Translations under genes and position numbers: made by a program
The notes under the pieces: generated by a model
Databases searched by the model: none
Told to the model about the DNA's origin: nothing
Seen by the model: only the letters and a program-made list of their open reading frames with translations
Assembly (NCBI RefSeq): GCF_019112545.1
Contig: NW_025064888.1
Location: forward strand, 207,383-271,382
Direction: 5' to 3'
Origin: Guyanagaster necrorhizus
Taxonomy: Eukaryota > Basidiomycota > Agaricomycetes > Agaricales > Physalacriaceae
DNA length: 64,000 bases
Shown here: positions 23,880 through 36,900 of the stretch, piece by piece
Layout of the letters: each line of letters opens with the position of its first letter
Numbering within the stretch: position 1 is the first letter of the stretch

Positions 23880-26800
23880 ACCCAAATATTTTCTTGGATT
23901 CTCTTCTTCTTTAGGCAGTCTCACAATATGTGACCCTTCTGGCCACAGTTGAAACATTTATCCTTCTTCTTTAGTTGATCAATGTCCATAGATTTACTGG
24001 TCTCAGTATATGTAGTATCAGTCCCAGTCTTCTGTGTGCCATATGATAGAGTGCTAGTCATACTTGATTTGGTGTCAGTCTGATTATTAGGCTTTGAGGT
24101 GGTTGTTGGTTGATTCAGCTTCCTATACTCCTGAAGATTTGCCTGTTCTGCTTTTTGTCTTTGCTACTCTTTGTATATTTTGATGACTCATTCCTTCCAT
24201 TCATCATAGCCTCTTAGAATGAACTTTCTGATGTTGGAGATCATCTTGATGTATGAGGAGAGAGCTCCTTGCTTGAGGGCTTCAAACATTCTCTCATTGT
24301 CAGCTATGTCATTCCAGATTCCTGCTAACTTGGCTAGTTGTTCCAACTCATTGAAGTAGTTGGTGGCCACCTTATCCCTTATCTTGAACTCCTTGATCTT
24401 TAATTTGTGTACTTTTTATATAGCTAGATCAATGAATTTGTCATTCAATATTTGTTTGAAGACAGGCCAGGATAGAAAGTGGTGGTGTTGGCATGTGGTG
24501 GAATAGAAGTTGAAAGAGATCAGAATCCACCATGTTTTCACCTTGTCTTCAAGATATGAGGTTGTGAATGTGATCTTATTTATATCAGCTCTTAGGTACA
24601 TAATATAGACTTCAAAATATTGTTTGTAGTCTATGGGAAATCAGTTGATATCATCAGAAGCACTCTTGAAGGGGCAGAGTTTATGGAGCAGATCTGGTTT
24701 ACACTAGAGTACTATAGCATTTTTAGGAAGGAAGCCTATGAGGTTCAGATACTGGTCATAGAGAGGGCACCACCATTCAGTTGGCAGGCCAAAGAACAAG
24801 TGTAGCAAATTATTGTCTGCAACTAGGCTCCTCTGAGAGAGTGCTTCTTTGTAGATGATGACTCTATTTCAGATCATGAACCTGAGTTTGATGGCTTTGA
24901 GGTCATCTCAGACTGGTTCCTTTCCTCTATTACTTCCTTCTGCTTTGTCAGATGGCAGTTGCCTGCCAAGTAACTGGCTTCTCTTGTCAGTCCATGGATT
25001 TTAGAAGCCAATTGTTTAGCTGATCAGTTGTTGTCAGAATTGGGATAGCTGAGTTGCTATTGTTTGAGTTGACAGGATTGAATAGGAATATTGGCTTTCC
25101 ATTATTCAGATGGAGGATGCCATATATATAGTGTGTTTCAGTGCAGTGGTCAGCATCCACAGCATTGGGTTGACTTTATATTTTGACTTGTATGGTGGTA
25201 GCAAGCTGAGTTGATTCTCTAGATGTATCTGATTGTATATCTTGATAGCATACTCAGTAGTGGCATACTGCAAAATATCTCTTTATTCATTATTATCAGA
25301 ATGTTTATACTCTCTTCCTAGAGATGATGTCAGCCAGTTGATGTTTCTCCATAAAAATCCAGCTCTTTCTTGATACAACTGTAGGTATTCTTTCTCCTGT
25401 TCTTGTCATATTTCTTCTTCCAGTATTTCTTTGTTGGTGTCTTCTGCAAAGTATCTCTATGTTTGCCATTCAGGTGGAAGGTCCCACTTTTTGCTGTCCT
25501 CATTCTCACCCTCATCCTCCTTATACTCTTTGCCCTCACTGTTCTCAATGAGAGAGAGGGCAGATGGGTCATGGGTGGCTGGAGTATCCAGTCTGATCAT
25601 TGTTGGAGAGCTGGTCATGGAGGCAGCTAGATCCTGCCTTGTCAGGGTTTCCCTGAGAGAGAGACTGCTTGGCAGTGTGGTTGGTACTGTTATCTCCTCA
25701 TTAGTTCTTGTCCATTCTTTGCTCCTCCAGATCTCAGTAATAGATGCAGAAGTTTCTATAGTATGAAGAATTAAGGAAGAGTGCTGCAACTCTTTCTTCT
25801 AAGAATTGCTGGAGACTATGCTCAGAGATGTGAGTATTAAGAGAACTTGGAGTCCATAGGCCTCAAGAATGGACTCAGCATTGGAGAGAATGAAATTGAG
25901 AGCAGACTCAGCATGAGAAGGGATATACTCAGTGTCAGCAATGCTAGAGACTCCAGTGGGAGAGAGATAAGTTCCTCTCCTTGTGGCTTTGCTGGCAGTG
26001 ATGACTTCTGCAGATCCAGCTCATGGATTGGCTTCTGTTCTTATAAGAGTGCTGGGCTCCCTAAAGGGAGAGTTCTTAGTTTCTGTTTGAAGGCTATACC
26101 AGATGAGGGAGGCACTTTTCTAGATGGCTGCTTCTATCTTGTGCTGGCAGTGATGGAACTGATAGTTGTATTGGACCTTTTCATACTCATTTTGTGCCTG
26201 GACCACTGCATACTCAGCAGTGGCTCAGGCTCATTCTTCTGCTTTCTCTTGCTTAACCTCTTGTCAGATGAAAAAGTTGATGTTCTAAATGTATATGTTG
26301 CTGAGTGTCAAGGAGAGTGGGCTGAGGGTTCAGAGAACTGGACTGATTCTTAGCATGGCATATAAGGAATTGTATCTGAAGTCAGAGAACAACTCTCTGG
26401 AAGTCACAGTCATCCTAGCAGCATCAATGGAGTCTCTGGCATGATTTTCAATTTCATGCTCTGAGAGAGTGATAGAAGGGTCAGAGGACAGCAACTCCTC
26501 AAAGAAGTTGTCAGAAAGGTCCTCATCTTTATGATTTGAGACTGAAGGGAACTCCACTAGAACCTATGGGTTTCTGAATCCTGTGAGCCAATTGTCACTG
26601 TTTTTGCTATTAGTTTATTAGGGTTGAGGGGGATACTAGTGTTCTTTCTCTTCTTCAGTACTCTATAGATGCAGGCTGCTAGGTCTGGCTTCAGGTATAG
26701 TTCTGAGTGGAGGCTGAAAGAATGTTCTGACAGATTGAGAGATGTCATGGAATGATAAGTCAGAGGTTACATTTCATAGAATATGTTGAATTTGCTGAAA

Positions 26801-26966
26801 GGCTTAATAGTGCCTGACTATCCAAGCTGTTACCAATTGTCTTCTTTGATAAAGTTGTATGATCACAAGTAAGCCTAAAAGTGTTCTGATAATAGCTGCT
26901 AGTAGCTTGAAGAAGTCATGAGTGAGAGTGTCTGATGAAGTGTTTGCTGGTGGCATTCAGTTTTCT
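23880..26966 (-). pseudogene. E1 gag relic
   Basis: From 5' to 3' on the minus strand: a start-proximal block with membrane helix (about 26,965-26,800, DFFKLLAAII...LLGLLVIIQL then VTAWIVRHY); a long Ser/Thr- and acid-rich leader; a conserved block FLWRNINW...ILQYATTEYA (about 25,370-25,130); the capsid (24,601-24,188, FKQILNDKFIDLAI and YFNELEQLAKLAGI); and a CCHC knuckle near 23,920-23,960. Several stops interrupt it. Confidence 0.8.
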
Positions 26967-27001
26967 TTGCACTTATTATGTGTAAGGAAAGAGAAGCTTG
27001 A

Positions 27002-27014
27002 AGCTTTGAGCTAA
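27002..27014 (-). other. E1 primer-binding site (self-priming type)
   Basis: On the minus strand TTAGCTCAAAGCT, one base after the 5' LTR. It is the exact complement of the 13-mer at 27,171-27,183 inside that LTR, which lies about 33 bp downstream of the LTR TATA-like box. Confidence 0.7.
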
Positions 27015-27015
27015 T

Positions 27016-27474
27016 TGTTAGGCTCAAGCTGCATGTGATCTAAACATATGATAAACTGATATGATTTTATGCTTGAACCTTTGCATTAGAGTCTACTTAT
27101 TGTATCTAGTTAATTGAGTGCTTTAAGGCTTTATAAAGTAGCTTGAAAGTAGAATAAGAATGAGTAAACTTTAGCTCAAAGCTGAGATTATACCAGTGAG
27201 AGCTATTCTACTTATATACTGTATATTGTCAGATTAAATATAAGATTACCTATTGTGCATTTCTAAGTCCTTGTATCTATTGTCTTTAGGCATCACTACT
27301 GTCTATAAAAGATCAATTGTGTGTCATTAAGGGTTAGTTGCTATATCAGAGGATAATAATGGATTGGCTTATTGTGCTGACTAAGCCTCTCTCTCAGTTC
27401 TAAGTGCTGATCTAGGCACTCTGACTAAGCATAAATAGGGGTTAATATAAAGAAAAGATAGAAAAATTATAATA
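27016..27474 (-). repeat. E1 5' LTR
   Basis: Starts (plus-strand reading) TGTTAGGCTCAAGC and ends ATTATAATA. It matches the LTR at 19,271 along its full length and is followed by the AGATG duplication. Confidence 0.85.
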
Positions 27475-30400
27475 AGATGCTTGCTTTAGTAGTGCCAGTC
27501 TGATTGCTGGACTTTGCATTCTGTAGTTAGTTTGGTTTGCAGTAGTCCTGCAGGTTGGTCTGCTCAGCCTTCTGTCTTTGTTGCTCCTTGTACATTTTGA
27601 CAACCTATTTCTTTTATGCATTATAGCCCTTCAGAATGTTCATCCTAATGTCAGAGACCATTTTGATATAGGACAGTGAAACTCTCTGTTTAAGTGCTTT
27701 TACCATCCATCTATCATTGGCAATATCATCTTGAATTCTGATGAGCTTTGCAAGTTGTTTGAGCTTATCAAAGCATTCTGTGGCCAGTTTGTTATCCATC
27801 TTATACTCTTTGATCTTCAATTTATGTACTTTTTATATGACAGAGTCAATGAACTTGTCATTAATCATCTGTTTGAAGACTGACCAGGATGGCAGTCAAT
27901 GATGCTGCCTGGTGGTAGAATAGAAGTTTGGAGAGACAAGGATTCACCATATCTTAGCCTTGTCTTCAAGATAAGATGAGGCAAAGGCAACCTTATTCAT
28001 GTCAGTCTTAAGATAGGTGATATAGACCTTGAAGTATTGTTCACAGTCTATTAGGAATTGATCAATATCATCAGATGTACTCTTGAATGGGTAGAGCTTT
28101 CTGAGTAGATCAGATTTTCATTGGAGAACAGCAGCATTTTCTAGTAGTGCTCTCATTGAATTTGGCTATTGGTCAAAAGATGGCCATTGCCATTCAACTA
28201 GTGGTGCAGAGAAGGAATGAAGGAAGTTGTCATCAGCAATAAGGCTCTCTATTGGTCCTACTTCTTTGTGTATGATCACTCTGTTTCATATAGTGAACTC
28301 TAGTTGTATTGCTTTAGGGTCATCTTTGACAGGATTCTTGCCACTCCCTTCAGCTTTATTGAGTGGTGATTGTCTGCTGAGAAGTTGGCTATCTTGACTG
28401 GTCCAGGAGTTTCAGAATCCAGTGCTCTGAGGTGTCAGCTAAGATCAGCTGTGAGTGAGCCATATTGCCATAGTTCAGATTGACAGAATAAAGTATGTGT
28501 ATCAAGTACTGACAGTTCAAATGGATGGTGTCATATAAATAGCATGCTTCAGTGTTATCAAGAGAGTCCTTGGCATTGGTTGGATATCATACCTTGATTG
28601 GTATGCCAGAAGTCTGCTAAACTGATTCTCAGGGTGTCTCCTATTATAAATAGAAATGGCATATTGTAGAATCTCCTGTTTTTTCACATCATCTATGTAA
28701 ATATACTTCTGTCCTAGGGTTGACACTAACTATTTAGTGTCTCTCCATAGAAACACTGTATCTTCCTGATACAGCTCCAAGAACTCTCTTTCTTATATCA
28801 GCTGGATTTCTTCTCTCAATACTTTTTTATCTGTTTTCTCCTTGGCATATTCCATAGATTTTCCTCATTTAAGAGAAACATCCTGTTCCTCATCATCCAT
28901 CTCATCCTTGTTATCTGCCTCTTTCTCACTGTCCTCAGCAGAGAAGTGAATGGACTGGTTGTAGATGGTTAGAGCATTGAGTCTGATTGTTGCTGAGAAA
29001 CTGGTCATTATTTCAGTTACTGAGTCCCAGCTCATTGGTGTTGATCCAAGAAGGAGACTGCTTGAGAGGTCAGCTAGTGCCAATCTTGATGTCTCTTCAA
29101 TGGCCACCACACACTCTCTGCTTCTCTGGTTCTCAGTGATATTGGCAGAAGTTTCAGTAATATCTGGAGTTAAGAAAGAGTGCTACAACTCTTCCTCCTA
29201 AGAATCTCCAGAGGCTGTGGTTGGAGATGTGAGTGTTGAAAGAGACTCAAAGCCTATAGGCATTGAGTACAGATTTGGAGTAGGAGAGAATGGTATTGGT
29301 GTCAGCAATACTGAAAGTTCTAGAATGAAGAGGATACATAGTGTGTCAGATGGCCTCACTAGAGGTGATGGCCTCTGCTGACTCTATCCAGAGGTCTGTT
29401 CCTTCAGTTGTGTTGAGCTCCCTAAAGAGGGAGTCCAGTGTCTCTGTTCAAAGCCCATACCATCCTGGAGAATCTGATCTCCAGATGGCAGCTTTAAGCT
29501 CATGTTGTTATCAGCACCACTGCTGGTCATATTGTTCTTCTTTATAACTGTTGAAAGCTTAGTCAGCTGCTTCCTCTGCAGTGTTCTGGGCTTGTTCTTT
29601 AGCTGCTGCTCTAGTCTACTCTGCTTGAGTGATGATAGTATAATAGTTATCAGATGGCTCTTCTGAGCTATAGTTTCACAGACTTCCTTCTAAACCAAGC
29701 TGAGTGTAAAGTCTTTCACTTGAGTTGACTCAGATCATGAGTCTCTTGTTCTATTGCTCCAGCAGATCCTCATTGTTCAATCAAAGGTTGATGGCCCTAT
29801 GACTATTATAATCAGTATAGACTGATGAGGCTGGGCTTCTAGCTGGTGTGGCATAGAGAGAGTCATAGTTTAAGTCCAGAGATACATGTTGGGATCCTGG
29901 AGTCATCTCAGTGGCATTAAGAGAGTCCCAAGCATAATCTCCAATCCTATGCTCTAGTGAGACAGTAAAAGGATCAGGAGATGGTTTGTCATTAAAGAAG
30001 TCATTAGAGAGATCCTCATCCTCATGGTTCAGGACTGGAAGGAACTCTGGTGAAATCCATGGATTTCTGAAGTCTGTGAGATGAGTGTTGTTGTTTCTGC
30101 TGACTGGTCAGATGAGTCTGAGAGAGTATCAGTGTCTCTCCTCTTCTTCTTTAATACTCTATGTATTCACTCTACTAGATCTGGCTTCAGATATAGGGCC
30201 TGGTGAGGGCTAGAAGGAGACTCAAGCAAAGATAGGAATATCATGGAAGAAGAGGTCTGAGATGACATTTTGTAGTATCTGTTGTATCTGCTGAAAAGCT
30301 TAATAGTGCCTAACTATCCAAGTGATTACTGATTAGCATTCTTGACAGAGTTGAATGATGGCAAGTAGGCTGAGAAGCATTCCAATGATGGAAGCTAAAA

Positions 30401-30497
30401 GCTTAAAAAAGTCATCAGTAAGGTCAGAGGTTGTAAATAATGATAGTGACATTCAGTTTTTTTTGTGCTTATTATGTATAAAGAAAGAGAAGCAATA
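27475..30497 (-). pseudogene. Older C-family element E0, gag relic
   Basis: Continues the gag cut at 19,270. Minus-strand order: membrane-helix block (about 30,462-30,300, DFFKLLASIIGMLLSLLAII, then VITWIVRHY); Ser/acid-rich leader; conserved block LGQKYIYIDDVKKQEILQYA (frame 28,726-28,517); capsid (about 28,080-27,614, CFDKLKQLAKLIRI). Broken by many stops and nearly devoid of CpG. Confidence 0.8.
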
Positions 30498-30510
30498 GCT
30501 TTGAGCTAAT
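30498..30510 (-). other. E0 primer-binding site (self-priming type)
   Basis: Minus-strand TTAGCTCAAAGCT next to the 5' LTR. The LTR partner at 30,665-30,677 reads, on the transcript strand, AGCTTCAAGCTAA. The two mismatches are a TG/CA pair, consistent with an original CG in both. Confidence 0.65.
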
Positions 30511-30970
30511 TGTTAAGCCCAAGCAACACATGACCTAAAACACATGATAAACAGATGCTGTATCATATTCATACAGTCATGCCTGAGTTCACTATATGTA
30601 TCTATATGATGTTGTGTTCTAAGGCCTTGTAATTGGCTTAAGATAGAATAATGAAGTGTAAACTTTAGCTTGAAGCTAGAGATATACAGTAAGAGCTATC
30701 CTACTTATATACTACTTGTCTATCAAGATAAATATACTACTACTTATTATGTCTATCTGAGTCATTATACTCTTTGTTCTTGGACATTGTTACTGTCTAC
30801 AAAAGGTTTGTTGTCTGTTGTCAAGAAGCATCATTGCATCAGAAGACTATGATGGACTTGACTTTGTTGTGATGACTAAGTGGGTTCCATGATCCTAAAC
30901 ACTGGTTTAAGCACTCTGACTAAGCATAGATAGAGGTTAAAATAAAGAAAAGATAAAAAAAATCATAACA
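30511..30970 (-). repeat. E0 5' LTR (gypsy family C)
   Basis: 460 bp, TGTTAAGCCC...AAATCATAACA in plus-strand reading, directly behind the E0 gag and primer site. Immediately to its right a plus-strand pol begins mid-domain, so E0 landed in another element. Confidence 0.8.
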
Positions 30971-32661
30971 GATTGCCTTAGAAGCTCAATTGATGGCAAG
31001 CATGATGGGTCATAGAACTCTTCAAATACAATTATACACTCTATCATAAGGCTGGAGCCATTAACAAAAAGGTGAATCTTCTCAGTTGGTGAGCTGATCA
31101 TAACTAAGGAGGTGACAATAATAAAAGAGTAGTATTATTAAAGCCTAAACATTTTCAGGCAATGATAATGACAATGGAGGAGAAGATTTATAAATATATT
31201 AAAAGTACAACACAGAATGACAGCAAATAGGACCAATGAGTGACCCTATTATTAAACCACAAATAAAAAATGACAAAAGAGAGAGAACTAATCTATTATA
31301 ACAGACAAATCTATATTCTATGAGATCAACATCTTTGAGGCAAGATTATCACCATATGTTATGATCACATGACAGCAGAACATCCAGAGATTGTAAAGAT
31401 CAAAGAACTAGTCCTATGGGAGTATTGGTAGCCAAAGATGGGCTAAAACATAGAGTGGTATATGAAAGGATGTGAAATATGTCAATGAGAAAAAACATCA
31501 ACTTAACCACATGCTGCATCTCTGCATCCAAATGAAATCCCTCAATCACTATAGACTCATATCTTAGTGGACATAATTATCAGACTACTTGACTGTAACA
31601 GCTATGATGTCATACTGGTGATCATTGATCACTTCTCAAAGACAATCATTTCCATCATGTGCTTGACAGAACTAACATCAGAAGGATGAGCTAAGATTCT
31701 CCATGATGAGGTTTATACCAAGTATAGTATGCTTCAAGTCATCATTTCTAATCAAAGATCTCAATTTATCTTAAAGTTTTTAAATGACTTATACTGGCTT
31801 TTAAACATCCAATGCAACACCTCTATGGCATATCATCCTTAAACTGATGGACAGATGGAACACATCAATCAAGAGATTGAAAAATATCTCCAACTGTTCA
31901 TCAATTATTGCTAAGATGATTGGATTGAGTGGCTTACTCTAGCTGCTTTCCAACATAACAATCATATTTATTCTGCCACTAAGAAAACTCTCTTCTTTGT
32001 CAACCATGGCTATCACTCAAATGTCTCACACACCAAACATATCCATACAACAACATCTGCCTCATCTAACTTCACTACAACAATGTTGAAAATTTACAAT
32101 AAAACACATGCTGCACTCAAAAAAGCAGCAACTTGTATGAAAAAGTATTATGATAAACACTGTACTCCTGCTCATAATTACTTCATCAACAATAAGGTTT
32201 GGCTCAACACAATCAATCTTCATCTTTCTCATCCCAAACAAAAACTTGTCAATAAACACATCAGCCTATTCTCCATACTTGCTAAAGTCAGCAACTCAGC
32301 ATATAAACTTTGTCTATCTGCCATATAGAAAATTCATGATATATTCAGTAAAACTCTGCTTGCTCTATATGTTGTCTCTGCATTCTCAAATCAAGAGCAC
32401 TCACCACCACCAGAACTAGAGCTCATTGACAATAAAGAATACTATAAAGTTGATCTAGTTCTGAATCACAGACTCTGTAAAGTTCACACATAAGGCAGAA
32501 AAACATGAATGATAGTAGATTATTTGGTTAGTTGAAAGGGCTACAGCCTCAAATCTAATCAATGGATCAATAAATGATACATGAATGCTGACAACATAAT
32601 TTGCACCTATAAACTCTCTCTAAAATAGCCATCAGAACAATAGTCTTAAGGAGAGGGGTAA
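30971..32661 (+). pseudogene. Plus-strand gypsy element E3, RNase H end to chromodomain
   Basis: The sequence enters at the end of RNase H (stretch corresponding to GSxNSSNTIIHS). Integrase follows: zinc-binding HP-EIVKIKELVLWEYW near 31,385-31,440, catalytic region near 31,560-31,660, and TDGQMEHINQEIEKYLQLFI near 31,840-31,905. The chromodomain is at about 32,430-32,630. The final stretch CTTAAGGAGAGGGGTAA is the polypurine tract. The upstream two thirds of the element are not on this side. Many stops. Confidence 0.8.
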
Positions 32662-33119
32662 TGTTATGATTTTTTCTTTTTTTTCTTTTGATTAACCCCT
32701 ATTCATGCTTAGTCAGAATATCTAGACCAGTGCTTAGGACCATGGGATAAGCTTAATCACTATAATAGGCCTGAGTCTGCTATTGTTCTCTGACACAACA
32801 ATGACTCTCAATAATAGACAATACTCTTTTGTAGGTAGTAATGACACTCAAGGACAAAGAGCACTATAATATAGAAACTCACAATTAGTAGAGATATATT
32901 TAACTCAGAATTGAACAGTATATAAGTAGTATAGCTCTCACTGTATATTTTCAGCTTCAAGCTAAAGTTTATTCTTTACTATTCTATCTCAAGCTGACTT
33001 GTATTGGTCTTGAAACATAATACCATACAAGCACAGAAGTGAACTTAGGCATGACTGTACAAACTTAATATAGCATCTATTTATCATGTGTTTAAGTCAC
33101 ATGTCACTTGAGCTTAATA
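32662..33119 (+). repeat. E3 3' LTR
   Basis: 458 bp, TGTTATGATTTTTTC...GAGCTTAATA. It has the U3 signature AACCCCTATTCATGCTTAGTC, a TATA-like box (TATATAAG near 32,922) and the 13-mer AGCTTCAAGCTAA near 32,962. Right of it the minus-strand gag of element E4 begins abruptly. Confidence 0.8.
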
Positions 33120-36045
33120 ATAAGTTATATTATCCACTAATTCTTTGCCTTATCCTCAAAGTAGGACACAGCATCAGTGACTCAATATATGTTGGTAGTG
33201 AGATAGATAGCATATACTTGAAAATATGTTTCACAGTCAGTGAGGAATCAGTTGATGTTATTGGAGTGCCCCTTTAGAGCTTTCTTATAAAATCCAGTTT
33301 GTATTGGATAAAAGCAGTGTAGGACTAGAAAACTCCCTAATATAAGAAGGATGCATCTGCTCTTGCAAGTTCTTTTATAATCACAAGAGGGAAATCCAGC
33401 AGTTCAGAGCAGATCTGACAGAATCCATCTAGAGCAAATAGCTCATTGGTAGTATAAGCTCTAGCATCCACTTTTGAGGGTGGATAAACAGAATATAAGC
33501 AGAATATGAAAAAGATAAGAGAGAGATTACAAGGATTGCTCCAAGCTGTCTGCTTATGTGACACCAGACTTAAAAGCTTCTAGGTATGCTTATAGCTTCA
33601 GTTTGTAGAAAACTAGCAGAATTTTATTTCTTAGCTTTATACCATAAAAGTTTATTACTTTTTATCTATAAGGTTATCCTTTAAATACTAAGAGCCTGAA
33701 GGTCTGTTCTCTTATCAGCAGTGACTTCTATAAGCATCTAGACTATCTCTTTTTGGTCTCATCTGATCTATACCAGCATGACACCATCAATCCACTCTGC
33801 AGATCCACTATCCATGCTCAAATCAGCTACATCTTCTGTATTCAGTGCCTTCTTGAATAGCTTTATAAGGCTATCCATACCTGATCTGCTTTTGATTGGA
33901 TAAAGCTTCCATCTGTGTACAGGCTCTGGCTGATAAGCATCTGCCCTCAAGTGCAGATGCAGCATTAAAAGTTGCACATCAGACACAAAAGAGTGGACAG
34001 CAGACAGCCATCTATCATTGTTTTGTGGATTGTTGATTGCACAGCAGATCCTCAGGCAGATTGTGTTAGTGTTCTGTTGCTTGAGTCATAATAGAAAAAT
34101 AGTTTCTCATTTTGAAAGTAAGATACTTACTGCTCAGCTTTCTTGATGCTGTGGTGGATTTAGAGCCAGAAAATCAAAATTTGGTGCCTATAATATCATG
34201 ATGCAGCACAGTGGCATTAACTGCAAGGAGTCTCATCAGATTCAGGTATTTACTGAATGGTAAATTGTTCCACTCTCAGGGTGGTCTGAGCAGAAAGTGT
34301 AGAGAGTGATCATTAGTGATCAGACTTTCCACTCCTATTCCTTGCTTCTTCTTAATCCTCCTATTGATGATCTCAAAGCCAAGCTTTATAGCTTTGAGAT
34401 CATTTTATTCTTTTTTGGTCTAGTCACTGGGTTCTGGTTTGTTAGCAGAGGGCTGTCTAGTGAATAGTTGGCTTTTCTGGCCTTTTGGCCATGGGTATCA
34501 TAAAGGAGTTGCTAATTCAGCATATAAAAATAAATATCATGAGACTAAGGTGGTTGCTGATCAGATTGATGGTGCTATATATACAGCTTATTTTGATAAG
34601 ACAGAGCATATTTGGCATTAGTCAGAGTTCAAATTGCAACTGATATACTAGTAGATTGTCTATTAGTTCTTCAGAGTAAGTCTTATTGAATAAGTAGATA
34701 GCTTGTTTAATAGTGCAATACTGTAAAATGTCAAATTTCTCCTGGTCATCTGCTAATATATACTTCTTGCCTAGAAAGGTTATCTTCTAGACAATATCAT
34801 GTGCAATCTCCTCCACCCATTCTCTGAACAATCAGTTAAATTCCTTTTATCTCTCCTGATACATTTTCTTGAGAAGCCACTTTTCATTCCATTCCTTATC
34901 TCTCTCATCTTGATAGTCCTCAAACTGGTTGAATATTGAGGGAGCTTCATCAAAGTCAGAAAGGCTCAGCAATAGATTGCTTAGTTCAGTCTCAAGGTTC
35001 TTCTGCTGCTTTCTCTATTTAGTCACAATATTGGCAGAACTGGTAGAGAAACTTGTCATTCCAGAATAATCCAACAACTTAGAATCTGAGAAGCTGCTAG
35101 ATGGTGTTATTACTGATGTGGATAGAATTGGATCTTTTGATACCATAAGCAGATAGAGAGATGTCATGTGCAGTCAGGGGTGATGTGTTAAATTCATCAG
35201 ATGTAGCTTCTGACCAGCTGAGCTCTCTGAAAGATTGGCAGGTTTCTCTCCTGGAGTTGAGCTCTGAGTCATTCTCCACTCTTTTGATATCTTAATAGAA
35301 GTGCTTATTGGAATCATCTCAGTAGCCCTCCATAGCTTCATAGGTTGCTCTGCTGATGCTGTTACTGTCAAGGTCAATGTCAGAGAGAAGTTCTAAGTTG
35401 TATGAACTCTGGATTTTGAAAGCAGAGTTGTAAGCAGAGTCTTGGTCAGAAGCTAATTTAGTGGCATCATCAAGAGAGTCTTAAGCATGGTTTTCAATTT
35501 CATGCTCAGAGGGAGCAGTGGAAGGGTCAGGAGAAGGCAGGGTATTCCAGAAGTTGTCAGAAAGGTCATTAGTAAGGCCAGCTAGAACAGAAGAAAAGTG
35601 TGCCAGGATTCTATAAAGGCAGCACTTTTGCCACTCAATAGAGAGGCTGTCTCATCAGAGTGATTCTGATAGATATCAGTTGATCCAGCCAGCTTCTTCT
35701 CTTTGTACTTTTTCAGAAATCTCCTGAGTCAGTTGTCTGAGAATAATTTCAGATACAGGTCCACCCATGGGCTCATCAGGATTTTGGAAAGGGTCTGCTA
35801 GAAGGTCATGGAATGAGAGGATGGAAGAGATATTTTATCAGATTTGATAGAGGATTTGGAGAGAATGGTAATATCTGATGATCCAGATAGTAATAGACTG
35901 ATTTCTATGACAGAGATAGATGATGACAAAAAGCCCAAGCAAGATGCTAATGACAGTGTTCAAGAGCTTGAAGAAGTTGATAGTGATGTTAGAGATTGTT
36001 AGCATTCAGTTTTCTTCACCTGCTGATAATATAAAGAGAATAAGA
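33120..36045 (-). pseudogene. Family B element E4, gag relic
   Basis: Minus-strand order from the 5' LTR: membrane-helix block (about 36,005-35,870, NFFKLLNTVISILLGLFVII, then ITIWIIRYY); Ser-rich leader; conserved block FLGKKYILADDQEKFDILQY (about 34,800-34,720); capsid region toward 33,150. The capsid is cut by the plus-strand LTR ending at 33,119. Multiple stops; no functional frame. Confidence 0.75.
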
Positions 36046-36058
36046 AGCTTTAAGCTAA
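36046..36058 (-). other. E4 primer-binding site (self-priming type)
   Basis: Minus-strand TTAGCTTAAAGCT next to the 5' LTR. The LTR partner (36,219-36,231) pairs at 12 of 13 positions with one G-U. Confidence 0.6.
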
Positions 36059-36059
36059 T

Positions 36060-36542
36060 TGTTAGACCTGCTCAATATATGACTCTAAACATATAATAAA
36101 CTGATGCTGTGTCAAATTTGCACAACCATGTCAGAGTCCACTTCTGTATGTATTAAGTAGTAATGGATCAAGGCTATACAAGTTAGGCTTGAGAGAAGAA
36201 GAGTAGTATAGATAAACTTTAGCTCAAAGCTGATCTACTATAGTAAGAGCTATGCTACTTATATATATTTTCTGTATGTGACAAATATAGTTTATACTAA
36301 TTGTGTATTTTTATACTATAGTGCTATAGTGTCTGGTTATTGAATGTAGAACAATTGAGTATTGTCTGTTGATGAGATGTCTGTTGCATATTGAAGGATA
36401 ATAGCTTGGGTTGCTTTTTGTGGTTAAGTAATCATCTCATACTAGTCAACAAGCACCCTAGATAAGATAAATGCTCTGATAAAATAAGATCAAAGATAAG
36501 ATAATCAAGATAACTGATAAGATAAGAAGAAAAATCATAACA
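36060..36542 (-). repeat. E4 5' LTR (gypsy family B)
   Basis: 483 bp, TGTTAGACCTGC...AAAATCATAACA in plus-strand reading. It sits beside the primer site and E4 gag. The sequence right of it returns to the copia element, with flanking TGCAT. Confidence 0.8.
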
Positions 36543-36900
36543 TGCATTATGCAAGTTAGCAAGATATATTTGGCCTCAACTATTAAAAGTGCCATCATTG
36601 CCTGACACTCCAAGCTCCAGCAGACAGAACCTCCAGCTATCATAAACACATAGCCAGATATTGAATGTATTGTATTCTGACACTCACTATAATCAGCATT
36701 AACATATTCAACTGAGACAAGAGGTTTGTCTCATGAGTAGACAATTTCATAGTCCATTGTGCTCTTGATATATTCCAGGACATGCAAGAGAGTCTTCCAG
36801 TGTGCTATTTCAGAGTTTGCTTAAAAATAAGTAAGCATACTGACTGAATAACAAAGATTCAGACATATTGTCAGCTGCTTCTTATGGAGCATCACTTGCT
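36543..36900 (-). pseudogene. Ty1/copia RT end and RNase H, upstream fragment
   Basis: On the minus strand: CYSVSMLTYF, then IAHWKTLLHVLEYIKSTMDY, YVNADYSE and SGYVFMIAGGSVCW, and AKYILLTC at the junction. This is the standard copia RNase H series, with stops. The domain continues at 15,993 leftwards, so the copia element (E8) was the recipient of the whole 15,994-36,542 block. The fragment ends near 36,900 against an unrelated gag. Confidence 0.8.

Larger units (their letters stand above)
19271..27474 (-). mobile_element. Complete Ty3/gypsy chromovirus E1 (decayed)
   Basis: LTRs at 19,271-19,729 (3') and 27,016-27,474 (5'), both 459 bp, flank a full internal region. The 5-bp duplication AGATG lies at 19,266-19,270 and 27,475-27,479. 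The insertion splits the gag of an older element, whose zinc knuckle lies left (19,119-19,260) and capsid right (from 27,475). Order on the minus strand: primer site, gag (membrane helix, leader, capsid, CCHC), protease, RT, RNase H, integrase, chromodomain, polypurine tract. All frames are broken by many stops. Almost no CpG is left. Confidence 0.9.

Noticed and set aside
25431..26353. Plus-strand open frames of 110 and 168 codons in the left nest
   Set aside because: They are antisense shadows of the E1 gag leader, whose minus-strand reading is conserved in four other elements. The plus-strand peptides are not.
18488..30975. Target duplication joining the LTR at 18,493 with the LTR ending at 30,970 as one element
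   Set aside because: The flanks are GATAC and GATTG, and the two LTRs belong to different families in their distal 180 bp. A single intact element is not supported; a deletion or recombination is more likely.
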